DNA of 23,061 nucleotides, taken from assembly GCF_000003605.2 (NCBI RefSeq), contig NW_003119425.1:89859-112919 (forward strand), in the 5' to 3' direction. The notes beneath the pieces are model-generated. The model saw only the letters and a list, made by a program, of their open reading frames with translations. It was not told the origin of the DNA and searched no databases. Origin of the DNA: Saccoglossus kowalevskii. Taxonomy: Eukaryota > Hemichordata > Enteropneusta > Harrimaniidae. Positions 1 to 9,914 of this stretch are shown one piece after another (within the stretch, counting starts at the first letter, position 1; each line of letters starts with the position of its first letter). The position numbers were made by a program, and so were the translations under genes.

Positions 1-267
1 TCAAATACATCCTATTTAGAAAGCTAAGATCTGCCAATCGTTTGAACAACGGCGTCGAGGAAGGCAAACGCGCTTGTTACACACATCGCAAATATAACAT
101 TGCAAAGCTAAAAATGAATACAGCAACTACAACAACACGTACTAATCCGCTTCTACGAGTCATAAACATGAGGAATATTTGGGATAATTGGCCAAAAAAT
201 AATTGATTTTCCATAGTAACATTTCAACACTGTGAATATAGACGTTTGGAAACACATAACTCATATT
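1..267 (+). promoter_or_regulatory. Duplicated 5' leader/promoter region, copy A
   Basis: A TTTAGAAAGCT block at 15-25, about 250 bases before ATG 268, recurs at 1638-1648, about 230 bases before ATG 1871; AACTCATAT just before each ATG recurs too. The stretch between has drifted. This marks duplication of the leader together with exon 1, so each first exon may have its own promoter. I see no clear TATA box. Confidence 0.4.
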
Positions 268-411
268 ATGGTGACGAGTTTCAAATCTGTGATTTTTATA
301 TGTTTTTCAACAATATTCACTGTCATCGTCATTATGAATATTTTTACAAGGTGGTATAAATCAAGTATTTTGAAAAATGCAGTTAGAATGAAACAACCTG
401 TACCGTCACAG
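268..411 (+). CDS. Alternative (duplicated) first coding exon of the O-FucT-like gene
   Basis: The ATG at 268 opens 48 codons that end exactly at a GTAAGT donor at 412. The peptide runs MVTSFKSVIF, a hydrophobic membrane anchor, then IMNIFTRWYKS, and closely parallels exon 1B at 1871-2038 (MGASFK, anchor, IMNVSTRWYKS). Both exons end in phase 0 and both donors are followed by an in-frame CAATAA stop, so either can join the exon at 2319. The leader just before each ATG also matches (AACTCATAT). An upstream in-frame GTG at 232 is not needed. Used with exon 2 it would give a 439-residue protein with a shorter stem. Alternatively it is the stranded first exon of a lost tandem copy; no exon 2-like sequence follows before 1871. 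Confidence 0.6.
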
Positions 412-1629
412 GTAAGTATTCAATAATGTGTTTGACACGATGCATTGGATAATTAGTACAAATGTATAATGGAACATTATCAACTTTCATTTTAACATGA
501 TTAAATTGTGTGAATTAATTTTCAATGTCAGATACACTACTGTCCTTAAGGATACTGATTATGGATTATGTAACGACTGTTGAATGTTTAACACGTAAAT
601 CTGCAGGAGAGAGACTAAATCGGTGCCCAAATATGACATGATTCCGCATTCTCGCACTCAGGTCCATGTTGTTATAATTATTCACATTACCGTTGATGGA
701 TCGCGTGATTACACAGTGAACATATATATATCAACAAACTGTTTATTAATATAATCAAAAGTCAATTACCATTCAGTGTCCTTCGTTCGTCTTACATGGA
801 TTGCTATGCCAACATCACGCACGCTCAGTGGCTATTTTTCACTCTAATGCAACCAACATATTCAAACGCGCACACACATACAAGAGAATTCTACTCGCTA
901 ATTGCACACCTCGCGTATTTCAAAATGTACGTCATATTCGAACAATATTTAGATCTAACGTATGTACACAGAAACAGTTCTATTTACCAACGTACGAATT
1001 TACAAATACTAAAATCTGCAGAACATATAACGAGTCCGTGCATGCCAGCCGATAATATAGAAACGGTTGTTACACTATTAGCTGTTAGAAAACAAATATC
1101 AGTCTACATCCTTGTTTAACCTCTTGATATCACTACAATTTGGCAGATTGATTGTCCACTATCACCACAATAATAGAATTATTTAGGTGGTGTCAGACAA
1201 TTATTTCAAGCTCTCTCCCCCAAATAACGTTATATGAACACTGTCATTATGATAAGAAATCGTGAATTGTTTTTGCTATGTCAAGGTGGCGTTTGGTTAC
1301 ATACAACCAAAGATTTCCAAATCCTTGTCCAGAAATGACATCTTCTACAGTTAAATATATAAATGTGATAAATATTGTATCTTTAACCCAAACATACTCG
1401 TTTATATGTCTATAATTTCTTTATTACGAATATTCACATCCCAAACTTTTAGTTATTGAATATTATTTGCCAACGATGACAATTCTCCTTCATGTATATG
1501 TATATTAAAATGTCTGAAAATTTCATAAATACGTATATTATTTAATTTAGAGAAATAATTAACGCATATATTGTGATTTGTGCAGACCGTGGTAACCACA
1601 TCAAAATAAAAAATAATATACACAATTAA
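412..1629 (+). other. Interval between the two first exons (intron if exon 1A is used)
   Basis: AT-rich sequence. The start (to about 510) resembles the sequence after exon 1B (shared CTTTCATTTTAACAT-like block, also near 2083-2100), so the duplication covers the first part of the intron. A 107-codon open frame at 796-1119 overlaps another of similar length, has no recognisable domain and is probably chance. Confidence 0.5.
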
Positions 1630-1870
1630 CACCCTCTTTAGAAAGCTGACATCCCTCGTTTGAGTTTAGTGGGCTTTTTATTAAAATGAACTACGACATC
1701 TGTGGAGGTAAAAGCGTGCCATATTAAAGGACAATATCGACAACTATGCTAAGTGAGGCTGTGAGTCACGAATCTAAACGGCAATCAAAAGAAGAGTTGG
1801 TACCGTTGGATCATATCATTATAGTGGATTGTCTATAATAATAATAGAGTGAATTTTTACAACTCATATC
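1630..1870 (+). promoter_or_regulatory. Duplicated 5' leader/promoter region, copy B
   Basis: Counterpart of 1-267: shared TTTAGAAAGCT block and shared AACTCATAT next to the start codon. Presumed 5' UTR and proximal promoter of the main transcript. Confidence 0.4.
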
Positions 1871-2038
1871 ATGGGTGCGAGTTTCAAATTGACGACCAGT
1901 GTGTGTTTATTAACTGTATCCATTATCGTAATCATTATGAATGTCTCTACGAGATGGTATAAATCGAAATCCTATTTTATTACAATTCCGAACATTTTGA
2001 AAACCTCAGCTCGGAGAAAACATCCAGAACTACCACTG
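1871..2038 (+). CDS. O-FucT-like gene, exon 1B (membrane anchor)
   Basis: 56 codons from ATG to the GTAAGT donor at 2039, phase 0. It encodes a short cytosolic tail, a hydrophobic anchor (residues about 8-25) and the start of a basic stem (TSARRKHPELPL). Confidence 0.75.
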
Positions 2039-5000
2039 GTAAGTAGTCAATAATTAGGACCTATATTATTGTATTGTGTCGACTTTTCATTTTAGCATAA
2101 TTAATCATTCTTTATGCGTCAAATATTGTACAATATGAAATTGCTTGTTGTTAGTCCTCGTTCGTACACAGTCCGAAAACGAGGACTTATGTTTGGCCTC
2201 CGTTCGTCCGTGATGTTAAACTCCACACCACCAGAGATAACCGGAAGCACAGATGTGTCTATGTGCATGTAGAATTATTATTGTCATTTCGCAGTTGTGA
2301 TAATACTTGTTTTTACAGGTTATGAAAAATCGGATGTCGACACATCTGGTCACTACACATGAGACAACGCGTTCATCCACATTTTTAAAAACCAAGTTGA
2401 ACAGACCCAAAATAAGAAAACAAACATTTCTGCTTCCCGTCCAGAGATATGGAAGCGGCGGATACAATACGCAATATTCTAATTTTATAAACGCTATTAT
2501 GATGTCATACTTGACAAACAGGACATTAGTTTTGACACCATTTTTTGTACAGGGAAGTTTTAATTCTCGTTCGGCGAAACTTCAAGTGAAGAATTTCAAT
2601 AAGACCTTCAACGTCCCCCGGTTAGCCGAACTTCTCCCAGTGGCTTCGATAGACCAATTTAGACAGCAATGTGCACATAGAATTATGGCTATTACATGGG
2701 ACCATGCTATGTCTGCGTACAGGAACACCCGGACAAACATTAATCCACTATATGGTATTGATTTACCAATTTCAAACAACGTGGTGTTCTTCAAGGATGC
2801 CGGGAACTCCACTCAACTAAAACATGTGTTAGGACAGGAACCGTGTTTAGCGTACTATAGACCACACACATATCGGATTGAAAAACCGTCCATTCAAATA
2901 CACAAATATCTGGTTAGAGCTGATTCTATTGTTATCGCAGCAGAACGTGTATTGAAGTACATGTTCCAGGGAAGGCCATATCTGGCATTACATTGGCGAA
3001 ACAAGACGACCGAGTATAAGTATGTACTTTAGAGTCAATATGCTAATATTCCCACATAAGTAAAATATTATTTTATATAGATATTCTATTTGGAAATCGA
3101 TATCGTATTGTATTAATTGGTGTGTATATATTTGTATAATTAATTTCCTGTTTCAAACAAATTGTGACTTGATCATACCCTTATTTAAAAATACCCTAAA
3201 AATAGCACATCAATTATTAATTGCCCTTTTTTGCAGACAGGTTTAGATTTCATTTTTATATGTGCGTTACGTGTACAGTCTGGGAATTTATCCTGATTTA
3301 GGAATGTTCAGTTTTTAATATCATTCTCAGATGTGCCTTACATTTAAAGGGTAATGCAAAGTCGAGTCTCAGTCTGTTCTACAATTCCACGTGTGAGGAT
3401 AAAATACACCAGATTGCAATAATGGCCGAGAAGGTCAGCGAAGATATAGCAGATATTATGAGGAAAACAGGAATTGACAGGATATATGTATCCTGTCCGA
3501 ATTGGTCAAGGGTATGTTAAGCCATAATCAATCGTGTGAATTTAATTTGTATTAAAATAAATTTCGTTTGTTCTTAAAATTAACAATTGTGCTCATTTTT
3601 GATATTATTAAGCCAACAAAAGCTATAGGCATATTGCATTTCATCAGTTTAGATATATTTGTACATAAACGCCAACAATAGTGGAACAAAGTGTTTTGAA
3701 AACATTTATTCATGACAAACGCGAACTGACTGTCCAGACATTGTAAATGTTGTAGACATAATTACTATATCTTGTTGCAATAATTAAAAAAAAACTCTTG
3801 CGAAGTATATTTTTGTTAATTATTATTATTATAATTATTTTCTATTTAATTATTCAGGACATTCTTCGTCATCTAGTTAAAATAATACCCCGTGATCGTA
3901 TCTTCACATCAGAAGACATTACTGTTAATAGAGAAATTGCCAGTCTTGATGGCTATGAATTGTCATTAGTGGAACAGGAGATATGTTATCGTGAGTATAA
4001 TTATGCTGTTATGCATCTACCCATATAACAATTACAGCACATTTAACATGTAATACGCCACTTTTGAACAGCCAATGGCAAACAAACTAAAGCTAAAATC
4101 ATCACACTTGCACTCATAGATAGTTATAGTAAATTAACTAAATGTTTCAATATCAGAACATGGTGCCAAACATTCATTTAGTAGCAATAACGAACTTGCC
4201 GAGTTTGAGATGGTGTCTTATGACCTCATTTTGGGTTATGTACAATGGGCAACGCACCTGATATGTTTATTTATCATAGCTAAACTACATTCCATCAATA
4301 ACAAACCACCTGCTTATTAAATTCAGTAGAGTCACCATTCATTCACACAGCTCATAGATTATGTTAACTTTGGTTTGAAAACACAGATTTGATACTAAAA
4401 AACAGCGGCAAACAAGCAGTCCGTTTCTAATAAATTGGTATTTTTTGATGCAAATGAACACGTGGAATGTTTAGGCCTCGTCGCTATTGTTCTATATATG
4501 GCTTTGTTTTCTGTGGCATAATCCTTACTTGGTATGTAGGTGACTGGGGTGGAATTCTGTCACATTTGTTCATTTCGTGACATCATCTCCAATTCTCAAT
4601 TTTCAGTAAGAATTTGTCATTTTCGGTAAATGCAATTCCCAACTTCTTTATACTTGATATGTAGGTACCTTGCTCATTATGAAAACACAATAACCATGGA
4701 GCAAATAACCAAGTTAGTTTACAAAGACAGTCGACTGACAGGACGTTTGTTTGCAGATTTGCAGACTTGTAGATACTGGTCTTGATGATTTGTGGTCTTA
4801 TTGAAAACTGTGAGAAAATTAGCTTCTTTGACTAAAGTACAGGGCCACTTATGTATTGCATTATTTTAAGGATAAGTCAACATGATTGATTACCAGGGTA
4901 ATTTCATAAATATATAATCCTAAACTAGGATTGGATCATGTATATGGTATTTTGTATTTTAAATATACTAATTTATATATTTTGAGTCTGGAAAACTTAT

Positions 5001-6102
5001 TTCTATACACACGTTGCCAGTTAGTATCACAACAAGTGATGTCAAACCTTTCTCTACATCTGAGAAATTAAGCAGCGTAGATGTGTTTGACAACTATCAC
5101 ACCTATGAATATTGAATTATCAATATGACCATCACATGTTACCATATAAAAGCCAAAGGACTTTTAAAATAGAAATCTAACATTCAAAAAATGTATTTCA
5201 TAGTAGTGGTAAGAACAACAATTTGCAGCTTAGTTATTATGTTTTACCCAATTTGTTCGTACTTATCATTTACCTGCATCAATCTATATTCCCACTACGA
5301 TGATCCTACATCATTAGTATCCCTTGTTTTAACCAGTAAGTCGTATGACCTGTGGACACATTCCCCACCATCAGTCTGTTGATTGCAAATTGTCCGGGTT
5401 CTTGTTTGAAAATTATTCACAGTTACTGGCCTATTTCAGGCAGGAGTGTTCTCTCATAATATCAAAATACAACTTACTCCTTATTGTTTCGATATTGATA
5501 CTTAATATTTAAATCAGCATAAAATAATAGTGAGTTAAATTATGTATTTTATTGTCAACAATGGTTCTATCAAAAAGCAATTACTCAAAGTACCAAAAAC
5601 CAAACATAAATTTTATGGTGATCATTCTCACATTCATCTCCATATATTATATATATGGATGCATATATAAATATAATAATATTAATCAAAGAAACCACCT
5701 AAATAATTTTTGTTGGTAGAATTCGATCCTACACATAAGAACGGATCTTCACTCGGCTAATAGTAAATGGGATCTGTTGACCTGTTGTGACAAAACGTTT
5801 TACAGTCAACATTGTACATCTTTTCTAGTTTATTGCGTCATAATTATTCCTAGTATATCGCAATGAACACACTTCCCTGTTGTTTCGTTACATATTAATA
5901 TTCACGTAAAAATTACCATTCTTGATTTGCATCTTTTGTAGAGTCTCGTCACTTTATTGCGTCATGTAAATCTCACTGGTCTAGAATTATCATCGCTGAG
6001 AGAACTGCTATAAACCGGAATTGGACATGTACTAGTGACCTACCAGGAATAAGCTCACTTGGAATACAGGAATATATCAGAAGTCTGACAAGAAAAAAGT
6101 AG
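1871..6102 (+). CDS. O-fucosyltransferase-like type II membrane glycosyltransferase, five exons, complete
   Basis: Exons 1871-2038, 2319-3019, 3331-3511, 3858-3990 and 5942-6102 join in phase into 447 residues ending in TAG. Donors are GTAAGT, GTATGT, GTATGT and GTGAGT; all acceptors are AG. Residues about 8-25 form one hydrophobic segment followed by TRWYK, which predicts a type II membrane anchor; the rest would be lumenal. Family marks of the O-FucT superfamily (Pfam O-FucT type, predicted GDP-fucose-dependent) are a glycine-rich GSGGYNTQ motif near residue 101, the NRTLVL strand near 123, an H-x-R motif (H281, R283), IYVSCPNWSRD near 341-351, and LSLVEQEIC (385-393) followed by SRHFIASCKSHWSR. 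N-glycosylation sequons (NRT, NST, NKT) fit a lumenal enzyme. It is divergent from POFUT1 and POFUT2, so the acceptor is unknown. A FUT8/NodZ-like relative is the main alternative. The family call rests on motif recognition, not a search. Confidence 0.8.
2153..2187. repeat. Perfect 10-bp inverted repeat in intron 1
   Basis: AGTCCTCGTT at 2153-2162 and its exact reverse complement AACGAGGACT at 2178-2187, spaced by 15 bases, about 130 bases before exon 2. It could form a stem-loop in the pre-mRNA. No function can be assigned. Confidence 0.6.
2319..3019 (+). CDS. O-FucT-like gene, exon 2 (stem and N-terminal catalytic half)
   Basis: Acceptor TTTTTACAG at 2318 and donor GTATGT at 3020; 701 nt, leaving two bases of a split Lys codon. 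It encodes residues 57-290, from the basic stem through GSGGYNTQ and NRTLVLTPFF to LALHWRNKT, the family H-x-R region. If unspliced, the frame meets TAG a few codons later, which supports the donor. Confidence 0.8.
3331..3511 (+). CDS. O-FucT-like gene, exon 3
   Basis: Acceptor ATTCTCAG at 3330, donor GTATGT at 3512; 181 nt. One base completes the split codon, then 60 open codons end in phase 0. The exon runs from CALHLKGNAK to IYVSCPNWSR. Too short to stand out as an open frame alone; called because its phases fit both neighbours exactly. Confidence 0.75.
3858..3990 (+). CDS. O-FucT-like gene, exon 4
   Basis: Acceptor TTATTCAG at 3857, donor GTGAGT at 3991; 133 nt, leaving one base of a split Gln codon. 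It encodes DILRHLVKII through DGYELSLVEQEICY. The LSLVEQEIC stretch is a strong family mark. Confidence 0.75.
3991..5941 (+). other. Intron 4 of the O-FucT-like gene
   Basis: 1951 bp with a GTGAGT donor and a TTTTGTAG acceptor. AT-rich, with a TA-rich stretch near 5640-5690 and a weak 7-bp-arm hairpin at 5041-5091. The 63-codon frame at 5191-5382 has no recognisable features. I see no nested gene. Confidence 0.6.
5942..6102 (+). CDS. O-FucT-like gene, terminal exon 5
   Basis: Acceptor TTTTGTAG at 5941; two bases complete the Gln codon, then 52 codons and TAG at 6100-6102. It encodes SRHFIASCKSHWSR, then IIIAERTAINRNW and a lysine-rich end. SRHFIAS...WSR is the expected C-terminal O-FucT block, so the gene is complete despite the 1951-bp intron before this exon. 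Confidence 0.78.
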
Positions 6103-6387
6103 AAGAAAGAATTGTGCATTAATACTACAAAATCATAATAGCTATTTACAGCCTACGTTGTGTGAAATTTATAAGACTGGCTAACTGACTGTTGATTGGC
6201 TGATTTTCCGACTGGCAAAGGTTGCGATTGGCGCATACATTGGTCGAGATATTTCCATGGGACGTCTAGCCACATGAAATAACATGGTTAAGTACGGCAT
6301 ATTTCATAATCAAGTGGTTTTTGTTTATAACAAATTCCAATTATGCGATTTGAGATCATGTTTGGAACAGATTTAGCGTGTTTAACT

Positions 6388-6393
6388 AATAAA
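6388..6393 (+). terminator. Possible poly(A) signal of the O-FucT-like gene
   Basis: AATAAA 286 bases after the stop codon. An AAAT-type run at 6656-6677 also contains the hexamer, so which one is used is uncertain. Confidence 0.35.
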
Positions 6394-6655
6394 TACTAGT
6401 AACTATATCTGCCAAACAATCTTTCTTGCTGTCTACAAAAATCTTGGTTTGATAGTGGTCAGTTTGAAAATTCGTATATTAAGTTGTGGAGAATTGGTGA
6501 TAGCCAATAAAATCACCCCCTTGTTTTATCTGATTGTGAGCGGGCATTCAAATCATATTCAAGGCACATATCCAAGTGTGAAGCAGACGATTTAGAATCT
6601 GTAGTAGTATCTCATGTACCCTTTTAAAAAAATGTTTTCTGTAAAAATTCAGCTT

Positions 6656-6677
6656 ATAAATAAATAAATAAATAAAT
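6656..6677. repeat. Short (AAAT)n microsatellite
   Basis: About five tandem AAAT units. Confidence 0.8.
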
Positions 6678-7526
6678 CATTCAGCCAAGGGGAACAATTT
6701 GTTTCCAGGGGCATAATTGGCTGTAAAATACATCTTCCAAAATCGACAAAGATGTTGTGACTGACAACTGACAACAATAGAATTTACCTTTACGTAAAAC
6801 GCTACACCTCTACAAGATTCAAGATCTGCACTGCTTCCAACATTCGGATATTACGAAATATCTTTATATTTTACGAGAATATTATATTGACAAGTACAGT
6901 AGTATCGTTTGTATCCGTTCTTGTTACATAACTTACATTTGATTTAGTTGATACATTTTTCGTTGGTATGTCTGAGTATCTCGACAACAATGGACGTGCT
7001 CGAAACGTGGAGTTGTCTATTGGTCCTTGTATATTTCTATCGATCAAGTAATACTGACCCGGATAAGTTTTTTCTTTTGATGAATTTTCCTGTGGATTAG
7101 TGTCAAATAGGTGGACATGTTTGTCACGTATTCAAATATATGCGCCATAGTTCGTGAATTCGTCTACATGTATTTGAAGTATTTTCTATAGAAATTTTGT
7201 TTATGAACTTATATCACGAGAAAGAAGTCATGACTTTTGGTATTCTGTGTGTGTTGTTTTTTCTACATTGGTAAAAATGGGGTTCTCACTCCTAATTCTC
7301 TGAGAAAACGGAAACACAACTTTCTTAATTGGCAAGAATTGAAACTCGGTTTCCTTACACGAACAGAAGTAGACGAACATTTTTTTTTATTTTATTTCTC
7401 TTATTTTTTTATTATTTACGTTAACCACATATATAATTACATAGATTTAACAAAAGAGTAAAAAAAACTACAAACAAATATGGCAACGAGATAATTATAA
7501 GAAAACGAAAATAGAGATAAAAGAAG

Positions 7527-7553
7527 ATAAAATAAAATAAAATAAAATAAAAA
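7527..7553. repeat. (AAAAT)n microsatellite in the LINE 3' UTR
   Basis: About five AAAAT units inside the 3' UTR of the minus-strand LINE. Confidence 0.75.
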
Positions 7554-7658
7554 GGGGTATGTCAGCGTCACAGCATATTAAATGATTTCCACTTTTCAGT
7601 GTGCTTCGCTAATTTGCCTCCCCCTATCGCTAACACTTTTTCTAAATTATAAACTTGC

Positions 7659-8945
7659 TTAATGAGATATAAACATCCATGGAAAGAAGGTTTTTCGTTT
7701 CTCATTTTGAAAAAAGTAAATACGGCGTTTAGCTAGAAGAATAATATGATTTGTTATTTTTGAAAAAACCTTGTTCACAAGAATAATATTATGGTTGGAC
7801 ATATTACTAAGGGCGGGCAGATGAGCGAAACGCACCGAAATAGTTTGCCAGAAAGTCTTCACAACTATACACTCACAGAATAGATGAATCAATGTTTCAT
7901 CATACGTTTCACAGAAACTGCATTTTGATGATGTAACCAGGCTAGAGTTCATGGAATATAAATCTTTGTTTGTATAGAAAATATTATGATTTAGTTTAAA
8001 TTGAAAATTTCCTGTTCTATTATCAATTGTAGTGGTGAATGGCAAATTATACACATCTGAAAAATTAATACTAGTATGGTCAATATTCAATATTTTTGAC
8101 AGTTTTCTTTTACTCTTAGAACGGGTGGCAACTTTGTTGATTAACTCTAAGCGTATTTTCCTGCTGTCAATTTCGTTAATTTTGGTAAAATTTTTGTTGA
8201 TATTGTTGTTGATATGTAGTCCAAAATCGTAAATTTTAAAATTTCCTTTAATATTTGGAATAGCGCTTACTACCCTATTCCACAACATAATTCCCAAATG
8301 TGATAACCCACGTGTTTGCCATTCGTCCCAAGGAATAGGATCGCCATTCTGTCTGAAAAGATCTGATACATAATTTATACTCCCATCTACATTTTCAATT
8401 CTCTTTGTTAAAAGATCCTTCCAGACGTGGCTGACATTTTTATCTAGATAACGTATGATCCAGTTTATCTTTTGTGTTTTATAAATTATACCAATATCTG
8501 GTGCCCCAAGACCCCCATTGTCAATGCCCGATATCATAGTTTTACGGGAAACCTTGTCTGTACCGCCCCAGAGAAAACTAAACAACATTGCATTATTTTT
8601 TCTCAGTTCTTCGAGCAGAACCGTTATCAAATTTAAAATGTACTGTAATTTAGAAATACCAATTGCTTTCATAATCTGAACTTTGCCAATAAGAGTAAAG
8701 TTGTGTTGTTGCCAAATATTAAATATTTTGAGGAGATCAGATTTAGGTTTTAAGAGATTAAACTTCAACGCTTCATGTTTATTGTATGAAAAATAAATGC
8801 CAACTATTTTAATTGGAGACGTAGGCCACTTAACATTGTACAACTTATCTATACGCTTCCGCCACCTACCCAACCATAGGGCTTCAGTTTTCTGAATATT
8901 TAGCTTAAGGCCAGAGGCCATATAAAACTTGTTAAATAAATGCAA
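7659..8945 (-). pseudogene. LINE ORF2 fragment: RT thumb, connection and C-terminal zinc finger
   Basis: 428 open codons. In order: SGLKLNIQKTEALWLG (RT D region, residues 11-26), IKIVGIYFS (E region, about 45-53), LIGKVQIMKAIGISKLQYI (thumb, about 85-103), FLWGG near 124 and GGLGAPD, then a zf-RVT-type cluster C342-x2-C345, H354, C357/C359 with TFW at 364-366. This long frame is intact, so decay is limited and the insertion fairly recent. The real product would be one polyprotein with the upstream RT motifs. Confidence 0.85.
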
Positions 8946-9172
8946 CAGTTGATTTCCAGAAAGAAACAGGTGAGGTCGTCGGCATACGCGGACGACCTAA
9001 TCTCTTTGTCACCTATTTTGACACCACAGATATAAGGACTTACATTAATTGATACAAATAGCACTTCCAGCACAATAATAAATAAATATGGTGACAATGG
9101 GTCACCTTGTCTAACCCCGCGTGTAATGTTGAAATAGCCCGTACTACAACCGTTATTCATAACACAGCTGAC
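8900..9172 (-). pseudogene. LINE ORF2 fragment: RT B and C motifs (YADD)
   Basis: Carries NITRGVRQGDPLSPYLF (B motif) and SSAYADDLTC (C motif, the two catalytic Asp). Soon after YADD a one-base frameshift moves the reading to the frame of 7659-8945: the alternative frame gives LSGNQLLHLFNKF, which continues smoothly. It starts at the first frameshift near 9155-9165. Confidence 0.85.
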
Positions 9173-9509
9173 TGGGTTTTAATACCCGGTATGTATGCAC
9201 CCATTTAATAAATGATTCACTAAAGTGAAAAGCATTCAGACATTTAAAATAAAATTGCCAATCAACTGTGTCAAAAGCTTTTTCGAAATCCACAGCCATC
9301 ATGATAGCTGGGATATTTTCTTCCTTTGTATACGTAAGCATTTCGTCAATCAAACGAGCACAATCACCTATGTTACGACCCTTCAAAAATGCACATTGTG
9401 ATTCACCAATTACTGACGGAAGAACTTTTTTCCCTAGGTAATAATATGCATCCCTTCTGGTAGACCATAGAAATTTCTTTTCTTCACATTGCCGAACCAT
9501 TTTGACCAA
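9153..9509 (-). pseudogene. LINE ORF2 fragment: reverse transcriptase fingers and A motif
   Basis: Contains VLPSVIGESQCAFLKGRNIG, the fingers segment found in many LINEs, then AVDFEKAFDTVDW with the first catalytic Asp (A motif). After HTYRVLKP the frame is lost and reading continues in the next frame at PVSCVMNNGC. The N-terminal 30 or so residues are not recognisable LINE sequence and may lie beyond the truncation or a rearrangement. Confidence 0.8.
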
Positions 9510-9914
9510 AAATAAAAAAAAATAATTCGCATATTCATATCCTGGAACCAGAAAACCATAATTGTTTGCACATAATAGTACAGATCAGTATTCAAAACCA
9601 CATATTGTCTGTCCCACCAAAATATTGAAGTGAGCCACACAGTAAGTAGTCGTTAAAACATAATACATTGACAGCTGTCAATAAACTTCATTTGAATACT
9701 TTCGTAATAGCGTTCTCTGCGTCAAAAACAAATTCGAACGAAAATAAAGATCTCCACTATAAAGGAACTCAATCACATTTATTGATGCAAAAAGTTCTGA
9801 TACATATATATATTCCCTGTACAATGTTTGGTTGCGTTGTCTATGTACAATGAGTGTGATATGTGTTTTGTATGTCAGTCCACTAAGGGATAAAATCAAT
9901 ACTTAGTCGGATTC
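9510..9914. other. Boundary between LINE and Crypton remnants
   Basis: Short open frames on both strands with no recognisable domains. The LINE 5' edge may lie here. Nothing else supportable. Confidence 0.4.

Larger units (their letters stand above)
6103..7379. other. 3' UTR and intergenic sequence
   Basis: Between the O-FucT stop and the LINE tail. It holds the probable 3' UTR, the AATAAA at 6388 and a short AAAT run at 6656-6677. No other gene is visible. Confidence 0.5.
7380..9509 (-). mobile_element. 5'-truncated non-LTR retrotransposon (LINE, L1/Tx1-like reverse transcriptase)
   Basis: Read on the minus strand, this is the 3' half of a LINE ORF2: reverse-transcriptase palm, thumb and connection, a C-terminal zinc finger, stop at 7659, about 250 bases of 3' UTR, then a T-rich run on the plus strand at 7380-7411 that is the element's poly(A)-like tail. 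No endonuclease domain precedes the RT, so the copy is 5' truncated, as is common for LINEs. Two frameshifts (near 9155-9165 and 8975-8985) make it inactive. No convincing target-site duplication was found. Clade assignment is by motif style only. The 5' edge is uncertain: LNTDL at about 9575-9592 (minus) could be an earlier RT motif, which would extend the element to about 9640. Confidence 0.85.

Noticed and set aside
796-1119. 107-codon frame between the two O-FucT first exons
   Set aside because: No domain, no signal sequence, overlaps another frame of similar length, and shows no resemblance to O-FucT exons 2-5.
8970-9000. Palindrome-like AGGTCGTC...GACGACCT around the LINE YADD motif
   Set aside because: It results from the codons for the active-site residues and their flank, inside clear coding sequence.
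7361-9660. Possible LINE target-site duplication (AGTAGACGAA near 7370 against AGTAGTCGTT near 9645)
   Set aside because: Too short and mismatched, and the 5' edge is not fixed.
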